NCBI RefSeq assembly: GCF_013522825.1
Contig: NZ_JAAMQZ010000006.1
Location: forward strand, 1 to 64,000
Source of the DNA: Stutzerimonas stutzeri
GTDB taxonomy: Bacteria > Pseudomonadota > Gammaproteobacteria > Pseudomonadales > Pseudomonadaceae
Direction of reading: 5' to 3'
DNA: 64,000 nt
Positions 50,029-59,462 of the stretch are shown one piece after another; positions within the stretch are counted from its first letter, which is position 1; each line of letters begins with the position of its first letter. The notes below the pieces were generated by a model. The model made no database searches and had not been told where the DNA came from. It saw only the letters and a list, made by a program, of their open reading frames with translations. The position numbers and the translations under genes were made by a program.

Positions 50029-50871
50029 ATGCGACGCAAGGTATTTGCCAGCAAGGTGTTCGATCGCAAGGTCGTGCTGATCACGGGTGGCTGCGCGGGC
50101 ATCGGTCGTGCCCTGGCCGAGCGCATGGCCCAGGCCGGGGCACGGCTGGTGATCTTCGATCTGGAGCAGAACGCCCTTGACGGCCTGGTGCAGCATCTGG
50201 CCGATCGGCACAACGCCGAGGCGCTGGGCCTGTGCTGTGACGTGTCGGATGCAGCGGCGGTGCAGCAGGCCATTGCCCTGGTGGTGGAGCGTTTCGGCGG
50301 CATCGACGTGCTGGTCAACAACGCCGGCATCACCCACCGCAGCCGCGTCGTCGACACCAGCCTGAAGGTGTTCGAGCGGATCATGGCGGTGAATTTCTAT
50401 GGCGCGTTGCACTGCACCCAGGCTGCTCTACCAAGCCTGACGGCGCGTGGCGGGCAGGTCATCGTGCTCAGCTCGCTCTCGCAGTACGCGCCGGTGCCCG
50501 ACCGCGCCGCCTACAACGCCAGCAAGCACGCACTGCACGGCCTGTTCGAAACCCTGCGTGGCGAGCTGGACGGCACGGGTGTCAACGTGATGCTGGTATG
50601 CCCCGGCTACACGGCCACCGACCTGCGCAAGAACGTGCTGATCGGCGATGGCTCCACCGCGCCGCAGCCGGCGCTGGCCGTGGGCCGCGTGGCGTCGCCG
50701 CAGGATGTGGCCGAGTCGATCTTCCAGGGTGCGCTGAAGCGCCGGCAACTGCTGGTGTTGTCCAACCTGGACTGGCGTGCGCGGCTGGTGGCGCGTTGCT
50801 TTCCGCGCCTGTTCGAGCATCTGCTGCTACCGCGACTGGCCGGCAGTCGGATGTCGCAGGACGCCAGTTAG
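50029..50871 (+). CDS. Short-chain dehydrogenase/reductase
   Basis: A 280-residue NAD(P)-dependent oxidoreductase. The cofactor motif is TGGCAGIGRALAE (TGxxxGxG), then NNAGIT, the catalytic Ser in VLSSLSQYAP, and Y-x-x-x-K in YNASKHAL. The C-terminal extension is basic and hydrophobic, perhaps membrane-associated. ATG 50029 has a G-rich site upstream; ATG 50011 is the alternative. The substrate is unknown. Confidence 0.9.
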   Translation: MRRKVFASKVFDRKVVLITGGCAGIGRALAERMAQAGARLVIFDLEQNALDGLVQHLADRHNAEALGLCCDVSDAAAVQQAIALVVERFGGIDVLVNNAGITHRSRVVDTSLKVFERIMAVNFYGALHCTQAALPSLTARGGQVIVLSSLSQYAPVPDRAAYNASKHALHGLFETLRGELDGTGVNVMLVCPGYTATDLRKNVLIGDGSTAPQPALAVGRVASPQDVAESIFQGALKRRQLLVLSNLDWRARLVARCFPRLFEHLLLPRLAGSRMSQDAS

Positions 50872-51305
50872 CTGCCGGCTTCGGCGCTGCCGTAGAGCTC
50901 CTGTATCAACGCCAGGTCCCAATAGGCGGCTTCGATCTTGTGGCCGTCCAGGTCGCGGACGAAACAGCCGTAGTAAGGCGCACCGTATTCCTCGCGGGGG
51001 CCGGGTGCGCCTTCGTTCGCTGCGCCGGCATTCAATGCGGCGTGGTGAAAGGCATCGACCGATGCCTTGTCCGCAGCGAAGAAGCCCACGTGCGTACCGT
51101 TGCCGACGCTGGCCGGTTGGCCATCGATGGGCGTCTGCAGCCAGAACTCCGGGTATTCACGGCCCCAGGCTTGCGCGCCGGGGTGGGACAGGATGCGCGT
51201 GCAACCAAGCGTGGCGAGCACCGCGTCGTAGAAGGCCGCGGCCTCGTCGAAACGGTTGCTGCCGAGGGAGACGTGGGAAAGGATGCTGGGGTTCTGGTCG
51301 GCCAT
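50868..51305 (-). CDS. VOC-family (glyoxalase/bleomycin-resistance-like) protein
   Basis: A 145-residue vicinal-oxygen-chelate protein: HVSLGSNRFDEAAAFYDAVLATLG at the N-terminus and YYGCFVRDLDGHKIEAAYW at the C-terminus, with metal-ligand-like H and E. It resembles small glyoxalase-fold proteins of unknown substrate. Its stop overlaps the SDR 3' end by four bases on the other strand. Confidence 0.88.
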   Translation of the reverse strand: MADQNPSILSHVSLGSNRFDEAAAFYDAVLATLGCTRILSHPGAQAWGREYPEFWLQTPIDGQPASVGNGTHVGFFAADKASVDAFHHAALNAGAANEGAPGPREEYGAPYYGCFVRDLDGHKIEAAYWDLALIQELYGSAEAGS

Positions 51306-51359
51306 GGCAATGTCCTCGCGGAAATAAAACAGCCTAGCCGACCGATCGCAACTTGCTGG

Positions 51360-52070
51360 TTAACCCTGTCCATCCTGGCTGATAGCCGGCTCGCCGCAGA
51401 GCATATAGCAGCGAAATACCACCACCGTAGCCAGCAATTGCACCAGCCCGACGCAGCCATCGACAAGAATCGCCAGCCCGGCGGGCGGTGTGCTGTCGCC
51501 CCAGAACTGCATGGCCAGCCAGACTTCCAGCAGCCACACCGGCAGCAGCACGGCAAGCATGCAGCCGAGGATCAGCAGGAAATACCCGCGCGTCAGCAGG
51601 AAACTTTGTTTGAGCGCTTCCAGCGGCGTCAGCCCGCGCAGTACCAGCAGATATTCGGCGAAGGCGATCTTCACCATCACCCAAAGCGCCGGCAGCACGA
51701 ACAGCGAGGCGCCGAGCACGATCAGCAGCGTGCCCAGTGCGGCGAGTACCGCCAGCGCCGGCCACAGCGGCAGCGCCCGCGCCCATACCTCGCGCACGCC
51801 GGGATCATGGCCGCGGCTGCGGGCGTCGAGAAACAGAATCAGCGCGCCGACGTACAGCGGGTAGAACAGGATGCCTGTCAACAATTCCTGCGCGGGCAGC
51901 GCATTCTTGCCCAACCAGTGCTCGATCATCAGGCGGGCAACGCTTTCCAGCACGATCAGCGGCAGACAGAGGCGCACGATGCTGGGCAGGTTACGGGAAT
52001 AGAAGAACCAGGCGTCGCGCAGGATGGTAAAAACGTTCACGTCGATAGCTGTCTTGAAAATCAGCCGCAT
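51360..52070 (-). CDS. YciC-like integral membrane protein
   Basis: A 236-residue protein with about six membrane helices: LPLIVLESVARLMI, ILFYPLYVGALILFLDARSRG, AVLAALGTLLIVLGASLFVLPALWVMVKIAFAEYLLVL, LLILGCMLAVLLPVWLLEVWL. The pattern, including SFFYSRNLPS-like entry and PLEALKQSFLLTRGYF, fits the YciC family (UPF0259). A GTG start at 52040 (VNVFTILRD) would match family N-termini as well as the ATG at 52070. Function is unknown. Confidence 0.8.
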   Translation of the reverse strand: MRLIFKTAIDVNVFTILRDAWFFYSRNLPSIVRLCLPLIVLESVARLMIEHWLGKNALPAQELLTGILFYPLYVGALILFLDARSRGHDPGVREVWARALPLWPALAVLAALGTLLIVLGASLFVLPALWVMVKIAFAEYLLVLRGLTPLEALKQSFLLTRGYFLLILGCMLAVLLPVWLLEVWLAMQFWGDSTPPAGLAILVDGCVGLVQLLATVVVFRCYMLCGEPAISQDGQG

Positions 52071-52146
52071 ACTTTAACAAGAGCGATGCAGGACAGGCGC
52101 ATTTTTGCCATCCATACTGGCGGCTTTCCTCGACTCAGGTTGCCGC

Positions 52147-52623
52147 GTGAAAAAGATCGCCCTGTTTGCCGATGTGCAGAACCTCTACTACACGGTGCGT
52201 CAGGCACACGGTTGCCACTTCAACTATGCGGCCTTGTGGGCCGAGGTCAGCGCGCGCGGAGAAATAGTCGAGGCTTATGCCTATGCCATCGAGCGTGGTG
52301 ATCCCAAACAGCAGCAGTTCCAGCAAATCCTGCGCAACCTCGGTTTCACCGTGAAGCTCAAGCCCTATATCCAGCGCAGCGACGGCTCGGCCAAGGGCGA
52401 CTGGGACGTAGGTATTACCATCGACGTGCTGGATGCTTCCGCGCGCGTTGACGAAGTCGTGCTGGCCTCCGGCGACGGGGATTTCGATCTGCTGCTCGAC
52501 CGTGTACGTGCCGGCAGCGCCGAAGCCACCGCCTACGGCGTACCGGGGCTGACGGCGCAATCGCTGATCCGCGCCGCCAGCCGTTATGTGCCCATCGAGG
52601 GCAAGCGGCTGCTGAAATCATAG
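52147..52623 (+). CDS. NYN-domain (LabA-like) putative RNase
   Basis: A 158-residue PIN-like NYN protein. The acidic active-site set is ALFADVQNLYYTVRQ (D9), KGDWDVGITIDVLD, and LASGDGDFDLLLD. Such proteins are predicted metal-dependent RNases. The GTG start at 52147 (MKKIALFADVQN) is typical; no ATG fits. It is divergent from the YciC-like gene. Confidence 0.88.
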   Translation: MKKIALFADVQNLYYTVRQAHGCHFNYAALWAEVSARGEIVEAYAYAIERGDPKQQQFQQILRNLGFTVKLKPYIQRSDGSAKGDWDVGITIDVLDASARVDEVVLASGDGDFDLLLDRVRAGSAEATAYGVPGLTAQSLIRAASRYVPIEGKRLLKS

Positions 52624-52928
52624 AAGCCGGGACAGCACTGCAGACCGGCACTTTGCTCGTCGGATTACGCCTTCGGAAACCCGGATTACGCCTTCGGCTA
52701 ATCCAGGCTACGGTCTGCGGTCTCGTAGGATGGAATCGTCGAAGGCGCTTCCGTCGTTTACCTGATCTACTAGCTTGGAGACCGGGTTACGCTTCACCAA
52801 CCCGACGAACGGAGGTGAAGCCTGAAGAAAAAGCATGACAGGTATCCGCTACAAACCCGCAGGTCGCCCTGCTTCCAAGCTGTTTTGCGCGTAAACTTGC
52901 GCCCTCGTTTCCCCTGCCGGTTTTCGCC
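52624..52928. repeat. Intergenic gap with dispersed palindromes
   Basis: No gene is seen in these 305 bases. At 52661-52713 a partial and then a full copy of the unit ATTACGCCTTCGGCTAAT (full copy 52683-52704) occur, as in 25491-25630. At 52783-52812 is CGGGTTACGCTTCACCAACCCG-type palindrome followed by ACGAACGGAG, related to 371-400. The rhlE promoter must lie after about 52830. Confidence 0.7.
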
Positions 52929-54254
52929 ATGACCTTCGTCTCCCTGGGCCTGATCGATCCCTTGCTGCGCACGCTCGAAGCGCTCGACTACACCACGCCG
53001 ACGCCGGTCCAGGCCAAGGCGATTCCCGCCGTGCTCAAGGGCCGTGACCTGATGGCTGCCGCGCAGACCGGCACCGGCAAGACCGCCGGTTTCGCCCTGC
53101 CGCTGCTGCAGCGGCTGACCCAGGAAGGCGCCAAGGTCGCCAGCAACTCGGTGCGCGCACTGGTGCTGGTGCCGACCCGCGAGCTGGCCGAACAGGTGCA
53201 TGAAAGCTTCCGCACCTACGGGCAGAACCTGCCGTTGCGCACCTACGCGGTATACGGCGGCGTCAGCATCAACCCGCAGATGATGGCGTTGCGTAAAGGC
53301 ATCGACGTGCTGGTGGCGACACCCGGTCGTCTGCTCGACCTGTACCGGCAGAACGCGGTGAAGTTCGAGCAGGTGCAGGCGCTGGTGCTGGACGAGGCCG
53401 ATCGCATGCTTGACCTCGGTTTCTCCCAGGAACTGGACGATCTGTTCTGTGCACTGCCGCGCAGGCGCCAGACGTTGCTGTTCTCCGCGACCTTCTCCGA
53501 TGCCATCCGGCAGATGGCGCGTGAGCTGCTGCGCGACCCGCTGACCATCGAGGTCAGCCCGCGCAACGCCGCCGCCAAAACCGTCAAGCAGTGGCTGGTG
53601 CCGGTGGACAAGAAGCGCAAGAGCGAACTCTTCCTGCACCTGCTGGCGGAAAAGCGCTGGGGCCAGGTGCTGGTGTTCGTCAAGACCCGCAAGGGAGTCG
53701 ATCAACTGGCCGAAGAACTCCAGGCCCAGGGCATTGCCAGCGAGGCGATACACGGCGATCGCCCGCAAGCGAGCCGTTTGCGCGCACTGGAGCGCTTCAA
53801 GGCCGGCGAAGTGCAGGTGCTGGTCGCCACCGACGTCGCCGCACGCGGGCTGGATATCCACGACCTGCCGCAGGTGGTCAACTTCGACCTGCCCATCGTC
53901 GCCGAAGATTACGTACACCGCATCGGGCGTACCGGTCGCGCCGGCGCCAGCGGGGAGGCGATCTCGCTGGTCAGCGCCGACGAGGTCGATCAGCTCGCCG
54001 CCATCGAAACCCTGATCCAGCAGGTGCTGCCGCGCCACGACGAGCTGGGCTTCGTGCCCGACCATCGGGTGCCGACCACCACCCTCGGCGGGCAGATCAT
54101 CAAGAAGCCGAAAAAACCCAAGAAGCCCAAGGAAGGCGCCGCCAAGGGCAAGATCCACCTGGGCAACTGGTTCGACGAAAGCGAAAAGCCCAATGCCAGG
54201 CCCATTCGCAAGGTGCCGAGCCTGGGTGGGGCGAAGCCGGCGAAGAAACGCTAA
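52929..54254 (+). CDS. rhlE: DEAD-box RNA helicase, RhlE type
   Basis: A 441-residue ATP-dependent RNA helicase. Motifs: Q-motif TPTPVQAKAIP, AQTGTGKT, PTRELAEQ, ATPGRLLD, DEADRML, SATF, HRIGRTGRAG. The C-terminal tail is Lys/Pro-rich (KKPKKPKKPKEGAAKGK), as in RhlE proteins that bind RNA. It most resembles the P. aeruginosa gene I recall as RhlE1 by position. It acts in RNA remodelling and cold or ribosome assembly functions in the family. Confidence 0.94.
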   Translation: MTFVSLGLIDPLLRTLEALDYTTPTPVQAKAIPAVLKGRDLMAAAQTGTGKTAGFALPLLQRLTQEGAKVASNSVRALVLVPTRELAEQVHESFRTYGQNLPLRTYAVYGGVSINPQMMALRKGIDVLVATPGRLLDLYRQNAVKFEQVQALVLDEADRMLDLGFSQELDDLFCALPRRRQTLLFSATFSDAIRQMARELLRDPLTIEVSPRNAAAKTVKQWLVPVDKKRKSELFLHLLAEKRWGQVLVFVKTRKGVDQLAEELQAQGIASEAIHGDRPQASRLRALERFKAGEVQVLVATDVAARGLDIHDLPQVVNFDLPIVAEDYVHRIGRTGRAGASGEAISLVSADEVDQLAAIETLIQQVLPRHDELGFVPDHRVPTTTLGGQIIKKPKKPKKPKEGAAKGKIHLGNWFDESEKPNARPIRKVPSLGGAKPAKKR

Positions 54255-54533
54255 GACGCAGCCGTTGGTGACCGGTTGGGGCAGTGATCGAAGAGTGTGA
54301 ATAGAGGGTCAACCGATGCGACCTGGCGCAGAGCTGGGGCGACGCCGGGACTCGCCGGACGATTGTCTGGCCGAACAATATGCGGCTCGGGCGTGTATAA
54401 GCTCGACTTGTAGGTCGCATTAGCCGAAGGCGTAATCCGACGATGCGCAGGCGCAATACTTTGGATGATCCGCGCCTGGCGGTCCGCTCGTCGGGTCGGT
54501 GAGGCGTGACCCGACCTACCGTTGCCTGACCAG
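54255..54533. repeat. Intergenic gap with dispersed palindromes
   Basis: No gene is seen. A degenerate inverted copy of the ATTAGCCGAAGGCGTAAT unit lies at 54411-54440, and a CGGGTC...GACCCG palindrome at 54491-54517. The gap separates rhlE from the convergent TetR gene. Confidence 0.65.
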
Positions 54534-55100
54534 TTATCCGGCAACTAATAGGCCATGGCAGTCTGATCGGCATGCGGCGAGTATTTCCTCCGCGAACTGT
54601 GGATCATCTATAGACCGGGCCAATGCGACACCGCCGATTAGCGCGATAGCGATCTGTAACGCGCGCTGACGATTCTCGGCTGACGAGGCCTCAAGGGATG
54701 CCTCTAATCGCCTCACAAAGCTCTGCAACGCCATACTGTAAACGTGTCGAACTGCGGGTTCTCGCCGCGTCACGTCCGTTGCCATGAAGGCAAGCGGGCA
54801 CTGCATTGATTCGCCTTCCGTGTGGGCAAGCTGAAGATAACCATCGACCAGCGTACCCAGTCCATTCGCGCCTAATTCCTCCAGTCGTGCGCTGCCAGCC
54901 TTGAAAGCATATCGAATTGCTTCGGCATAGATTTCCGCTTTCGTTTGGAAGTGGTGATAAAAAGCGCCTCGCGTTAATCCTGCATCGGCCATCAGGTCAT
55001 CGATGCTGACTTGCTCGAAACCGTAGAGAGCAAAAAGCCGTGCAGCGCTTTCAAGGATTTTCATTCGAGTCTTGTCGCGTTGGTCGGAAGGCCAGGACAT
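54534..55100 (-). CDS. TetR/AcrR-family repressor
   Basis: A 188-residue regulator. The helix-turn-helix is ILESAARLFALYGFEQVSIDDLMADAGLTRGAFYHHFQTKAEIYAEAI. The ligand domain is AcrR-like. The start at 55100 (MSWPSDQRDKTR) is preferred over 55130. It is divergent from the broken glutathione transferase at 55180, and a regulator-target pair is likely. Codon use looks less biased to GC than in the neighbours, hinting at acquisition. Confidence 0.87.
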   Translation of the reverse strand: MSWPSDQRDKTRMKILESAARLFALYGFEQVSIDDLMADAGLTRGAFYHHFQTKAEIYAEAIRYAFKAGSARLEELGANGLGTLVDGYLQLAHTEGESMQCPLAFMATDVTRREPAVRHVYSMALQSFVRRLEASLEASSAENRQRALQIAIALIGGVALARSIDDPQFAEEILAACRSDCHGLLVAG

Positions 55101-55179
55101 AAGAGTTCCTTGGTTTATGTTCTTGAACATAGGGTGATGGGCGGGAGAATCCCCGTCTCACTCCACCAGAGACATTTAT

Positions 55180-55799
55180 ATGAAACTGCATATTTTCGGC
55201 CCTGGCTTTAGCACCCTCGTACGCAGCGTACGCCTTTACTGTGAAGAAAAAGGCCTCGATTACACCTATGGCATAGCGAAGTGCATCGTGCTTACCATCC
55301 GTTTGGCAAAGTGCCGGTTCTGTTTCATGCGGGCGGGCACATATTCGAGATCCGCGCCATCTGCCGCTATCTGGATGCGGCGTTTCCGGAGCGCACACAC
55401 TTACCGCCTGATCTGGCCGCGCGAACGGAAATAGATCAATGGTCAAGCGCCCTGGCCACCTCCGTCGATGAGCGACTCGTACGCAACTATCTACTGCTTG
55501 TCGGTGGACCCAATCCGCCAAAGACGGTTGACCCAAGTCTACTGGCCCGCGCGGAATCACGAGTTGAAGCCACGTTAGCCATACTCGACGAACAGTTGGG
55601 TGAGCGTTCTTTTATCTGTGGCGACCGCTACAGTGTCGCTGATGCACTGTTAACGCCGATGCTCGACTACCTGGTCGCCACCGCCAGACCCGCTAGTTGG
55701 CTCGATCCGTGGCCACGCCTTTGCAATTATCTTGAGTGCATGCGAGCGCGCCCGTCGGGCCGTGCTGTATTAGCGGCTGTGGATATCAATGCTGGGTAA
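55180..55799 (+). pseudogene. Glutathione S-transferase with frameshift
   Basis: Frame one from 55180 reads MKLHIFGPGFSTLVRSVRLYCEEKGLDYTYG, a GST thioredoxin-like start. It then loses the family pattern at about 55270. From 55278 the next frame continues SEVHRAYHPFGKVPVLFHAGGHIFE and runs to 55799 with the C-terminal helical domain. The join needs a frame change and probably lost about ten residues. Two partial frames are what is left. A sequencing error could mimic this but would not explain missing residues. Confidence 0.8.
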
Positions 55800-55805
55800 A
55801 ATTCA

Positions 55806-56741
55806 CTAACGACTCGCTGCCAACCCCGCTGATCGGGATTGGCCGGCAGCCTCGCTCATCAGCCATTCCTTGAACATGACTAGCCTGGGCAGGCTGACAC
55901 ACTCGGGGCGGTAGACGATGTAGTAGGCCAGTTCGGAGACGAAGCGGATTTCGGGAAAGAGTCGTACCAGCCGTCCAGCGGCCAGGTCATCACCTGCCAT
56001 GGCGCTGCGTGCGAGCGCGACCCCGTGCCCTTCGACCGCAGCCTGGAGGACGGCTGCGGAGTTATTGATCCTCATGCCGCGAGAAGCCGGTACGTCCTTC
56101 ATCCCGGCCTGCTCCAGCCATTTGTCCCAGGTAGGAAAACCGGCATGCCCGTCCATCGAAAGATCGTGTATCAGGGTGACATGCCGGAGGTCATGACCCT
56201 GTGCTCGGTATGGCAGAAGCTCTGGAGCGCATACCGGATAGATTTCTTCATCCATCAGCTTTTCTGCCGCTACCCCTTGCCAGCTTCCGGTGCCGTAGCG
56301 CACGCCGACATCCACCCGCCGGGCAAGAAAGTCGATCGGCTTCAGACTGGTTTCCAGGCGCACATCGGTATCGGGGTATCGGTCATGGAATCGCTCGAAG
56401 CGCGGTAATAGCCATTTGGCGGCGAAAGCGGGGCTGACGGTGACGGTCAGCACGTTGCCGGTCGAATCTTCCTTGAGCCGCTCCAGCCCCAGCTGCAGTT
56501 TGTCGAAGCCGGACCGGATCTCAGGGAGTGCGCGTAGCGCCGCTTCGGTAGGAACCAGCCTTTTACGACCGCTCGTGTTCCGAATGAACAGGGGCGTCCC
56601 GAGCTGGTCTTCAAGGCTTCTTACGAGCTGGCCGACAGCTGCGGGGGTGACGTTGAGCTCCGCCGCCGCTGACGAAAAGCTCTGATGACGGGCGCTGGCC
56701 TCGAAGGCCCGCAATGCGTTCAAGGGGATGGGCATCTTCAT
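55806..56741 (-). CDS. LysR-family regulator, GcvA-like
   Basis: A 311-residue regulator. N-terminal wHTH LNALRAFEASARHQSFSSAAAELNVTPAAVGQLVRSLEDQLGTPLF, then the effector domain (TVSPAFAAKWLLPRFERFHDRYPDTDVRLETS and YGTGSWQG). It is divergent from the MFS gene at 57040 and may control it. LysR proteins usually bind T-N11-A palindromes in such shared gaps; no clear one was picked out. Confidence 0.9.
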   Translation of the reverse strand: MKMPIPLNALRAFEASARHQSFSSAAAELNVTPAAVGQLVRSLEDQLGTPLFIRNTSGRKRLVPTEAALRALPEIRSGFDKLQLGLERLKEDSTGNVLTVTVSPAFAAKWLLPRFERFHDRYPDTDVRLETSLKPIDFLARRVDVGVRYGTGSWQGVAAEKLMDEEIYPVCAPELLPYRAQGHDLRHVTLIHDLSMDGHAGFPTWDKWLEQAGMKDVPASRGMRINNSAAVLQAAVEGHGVALARSAMAGDDLAAGRLVRLFPEIRFVSELAYYIVYRPECVSLPRLVMFKEWLMSEAAGQSRSAGLAASR

Positions 56742-57039
56742 TCCGGGAAAGTTTTTCTTTCAGCCGGCCCAATTTAATCTCGTTTGTCGGTTCGCCAGCC
56801 AGCAATGAACAATTCTGGCCCAGAACGCCGGGTGCGTTAAAGAAAACCTTTTTATCGGGCGCGTTACAGGCCCGACAGGCCCACGGACGAAACGGCGAAC
56901 GGCCCTTGGTTGCCTGATCGCATTACCGCACACACTTTCAAAAACGGACGTGCCAGTGGACGATCGCACCCTCGTGGTCGCCTCGCTGGAGGCGGCACCT
57001 GGGCATGCCTTAAACCTTGCCCATTCACCTGAAGAGAGC

Positions 57040-58272
57040 ATGCAGATGCAACATGACAAGACCCAGCCGGTGGCTGGTCCAGCCGGGATTTCCGAGCGTG
57101 ATCAGCGCGCGAATCTCTGGCGGCTGGTAATCGCCCAGGCGCTGTCCGGTGCGAATGCGGTGGTCATCTATGCCACCGGGGCGATCATCGGCAGCATGCT
57201 CGCTCCGACACCGGTGCTGGCCACCTTGCCGATCTCCATTTTCGTGGTCGGCATGGCCGCCTGCATTCTGCCCGCTGGCGTCGTGGCGCGGCATTACGGT
57301 CGTCGTGCGGCGTTCCTGGTCGGGACCCTGGCCGGTGTGCTCGCCGGTCTGCTGGCCATGCTTGCGGTCATCATGGGCTGGTTCTGGCTCTTCTGCCTGG
57401 CGACCTTCTGCGGCGGCGGCTATGCAGCCATTGTCCTGTCGTTTCGCTTCGCGGCAACCGATGGTGTCGCGCCTGAACGACGTGCGCGTGCCTTGTCGCT
57501 GGTCATGGCCGGCGGGGTGGCGGCTGGCGTCATCGGCCCGCAGCTGGTGACCTGGAGCATGCACCTGTGGCAGTCCTATCCCTTCGCTGCCACCTTCCTG
57601 GTGCAGGCGTTGGTCGCCGCCGCCTCGGCGGTCGTCCTGCTGGGCGTCCGTTTGCCCATGCCCACGGCTGCGGAGGCTGCCGGTGGCCGTGCGCTTCCGA
57701 TAATCCTGCGGCAACCGCGCTTCATCGCGGCGGCGACTTGTGGCGCCGTCACCTACATGCTGATGAATTTCCTGATGACCGCCGCGCCGCTGGCGATGCA
57801 CATGCACGGCCACTCCCAGGAGTCGTCCAACCTGGGGTTGCAGTGGCACGTGATCGCGATGTATGCCCCCAGCTTCTTCACGGGCAGCCTGATCACGCGC
57901 TTCGGAGCGGGACGCATAGCCATCCTCGGCCTGCTGCTGACAGGGTTGTCCGCCGCCGTGGGGCTTGCGGGTGTCGATGTCGCCCACTTCTGGCTGGCGC
58001 TGATCCTGCTCGGCGTGGGGTGGAATTTCGGTTTCCTGGGCGCCTCCGCCCTGGTGCTGGAATGTCATCGGCCCGAGGAAAAAACACGGGTCCAGTCGCT
58101 CAACGACTTCATCGTATTCGGTCTGATGGCCGTCGGCTCCTTCCTGTCGGGCGGCCTGCTGAGCGCCTATGGCTGGGATACGGTCCTGTGGGTTTCCTTC
58201 GTCCCGCTGGCCGTTGCTGTCGTGGCACTGGCGATGGCGAGAAGTCGCAACCAGTCAGTTTCCGGCGCGTAG
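57040..58272 (+). CDS. MFS transporter
   Basis: A 410-residue major-facilitator protein with about 12 helices. The motif-A loop is GVVARHYGRRAAF; FCGGGYAAIVLSFRFAATD follows. The C-terminal half has LVLECHRPEEKTRVQSLNDF. It resembles arabinose/drug efflux-like carriers; the substrate is unknown. ATG 57040 has GAAGAGAG upstream; 57046 is an alternative and the frame to 56950 is less likely. Confidence 0.88.
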   Translation: MQMQHDKTQPVAGPAGISERDQRANLWRLVIAQALSGANAVVIYATGAIIGSMLAPTPVLATLPISIFVVGMAACILPAGVVARHYGRRAAFLVGTLAGVLAGLLAMLAVIMGWFWLFCLATFCGGGYAAIVLSFRFAATDGVAPERRARALSLVMAGGVAAGVIGPQLVTWSMHLWQSYPFAATFLVQALVAAASAVVLLGVRLPMPTAAEAAGGRALPIILRQPRFIAAATCGAVTYMLMNFLMTAAPLAMHMHGHSQESSNLGLQWHVIAMYAPSFFTGSLITRFGAGRIAILGLLLTGLSAAVGLAGVDVAHFWLALILLGVGWNFGFLGASALVLECHRPEEKTRVQSLNDFIVFGLMAVGSFLSGGLLSAYGWDTVLWVSFVPLAVAVVALAMARSRNQSVSGA

Positions 58273-58359
58273 GGCGGTTTGACTGTCAATTCGGTGTGGC
58301 ACGGGTGGCCTCTCTGCGGCTAGGGTTCATGTTCGACGCGAGCAGACAGGGGACATCGC

Positions 58360-58980
58360 ATGTTGAAGCTGTGGGGCCGGGCCAACTCGACCAATGTGAA
58401 GAAGGCGCTCTGGTGCCTGGAGGAACTTGACGTTTCCTACACCCGCGTGGATGCGGGCGGTGTCTTCGGCATCGTCGGCGAGCCGGCCTACGTCGCGAAG
58501 AACCCGAACCGCCTGGTGCCCTGCCTGGAAGATGGCGAGCTGGTGCTCTGGGAGTCCAACGCCATCGTTCGCTACCTGGCGGCACAATACGGCGAGCCGT
58601 TACTGTGGAATCCCGACCCGCGCCAGCGTGCGGAGGCGGACAAATGGATGGACTGGACGACCTCGTCCCTGGCAGCCCCCTTTCGGGTGGTGTTCTGGAA
58701 CATGGTGCGTACTGCGACCGAAAAGCGCGACATGGCCGCGGTAGAGGTGGCGCTGGCCGAATGCGGCCAGCAGCTGGCCATTGCCGATCGTGTCCTGACC
58801 GAGCAACCGTATCTGTCTGGTGCGAGCCTCGGCATGGGCGATATCCCGCTCGGTTGCTTCGCCTATGCCTGGTTCGAAATGCCCATCGAGCGTGCCGAGT
58901 TGCCGCATCTTCACGCCTGGTACCAGCGCTTGCGACAGCGCCCGGCCTACCAGCGCGCCGTGATGACGGTGCTGACCTAG
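58360..58980 (+). CDS. Glutathione S-transferase
   Basis: A 206-residue GST. N-terminal thioredoxin fold MLKLWGRANSTNVKKALWCLEELDVSY, glutathione contact NRLVPCLEDGELVLWESNAIVRYLA, then an all-helical domain ending in LPHLHAWYQRLRQRPAYQRAV. Substrate unknown. It follows the MFS gene on the same strand with 87 bases between. Confidence 0.9.
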   Translation: MLKLWGRANSTNVKKALWCLEELDVSYTRVDAGGVFGIVGEPAYVAKNPNRLVPCLEDGELVLWESNAIVRYLAAQYGEPLLWNPDPRQRAEADKWMDWTTSSLAAPFRVVFWNMVRTATEKRDMAAVEVALAECGQQLAIADRVLTEQPYLSGASLGMGDIPLGCFAYAWFEMPIERAELPHLHAWYQRLRQRPAYQRAVMTVLT

Positions 58981-59054
58981 TGGTTGGGCCGCACCATTCT
59001 CCATGAATCGCCTCAAAGAGGATGAGCCATTCTCGGCTCGACCGGAGGTGAATC

Positions 59055-59276
59055 ATGAGTATCGATCCGCTTGACCGACTCCACGACCAGCAACCCGTTC
59101 CAGGACAGGAGCAGAACCCTGTGCATGCTCCTGACCCGGACTTCATCACGGACAATCCGGACATTCAGGACCCCGACGGAGGTGGCGGGCCTGGCATCGG
59201 GCCGGACGTCGAGGATCCTGGCAGGCCGGACCTCGACGATCCGAACGAGCCGGGTCTGGGGAATCCGATTCCCTGA
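59055..59276 (+). CDS. Acidic Asp/Pro/Gly-rich small protein
   Basis: A 73-residue protein with no fold signature. It is rich in Asp, Pro, Gly and Asn (PDPDFITDNPDIQDPDGGGG, DLDDPNEPGLGNP). ACCGGAGGTGAATC immediately before the ATG is an excellent ribosome site. It is probably disordered. I do not recognise the family. Confidence 0.65.
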   Translation: MSIDPLDRLHDQQPVPGQEQNPVHAPDPDFITDNPDIQDPDGGGGPGIGPDVEDPGRPDLDDPNEPGLGNPIP

Positions 59277-59462
59277 AGGTGGTTGAGCCTGCTTGAGAGT
59301 CTGTCCTTACCTGCGCCGGTCATCAGTGGCGGCGTAGGTGAGCGGCTCCACGAGCGTTGCCAATGCACGCACCGTGCGCAGATGATTCCACTTTCGCAAA
59401 GGCGTCGCGATATGCGTGGCGAATCTCCTTGCGGTCACGTTGAGATGCTTCGGGAGCACTGC

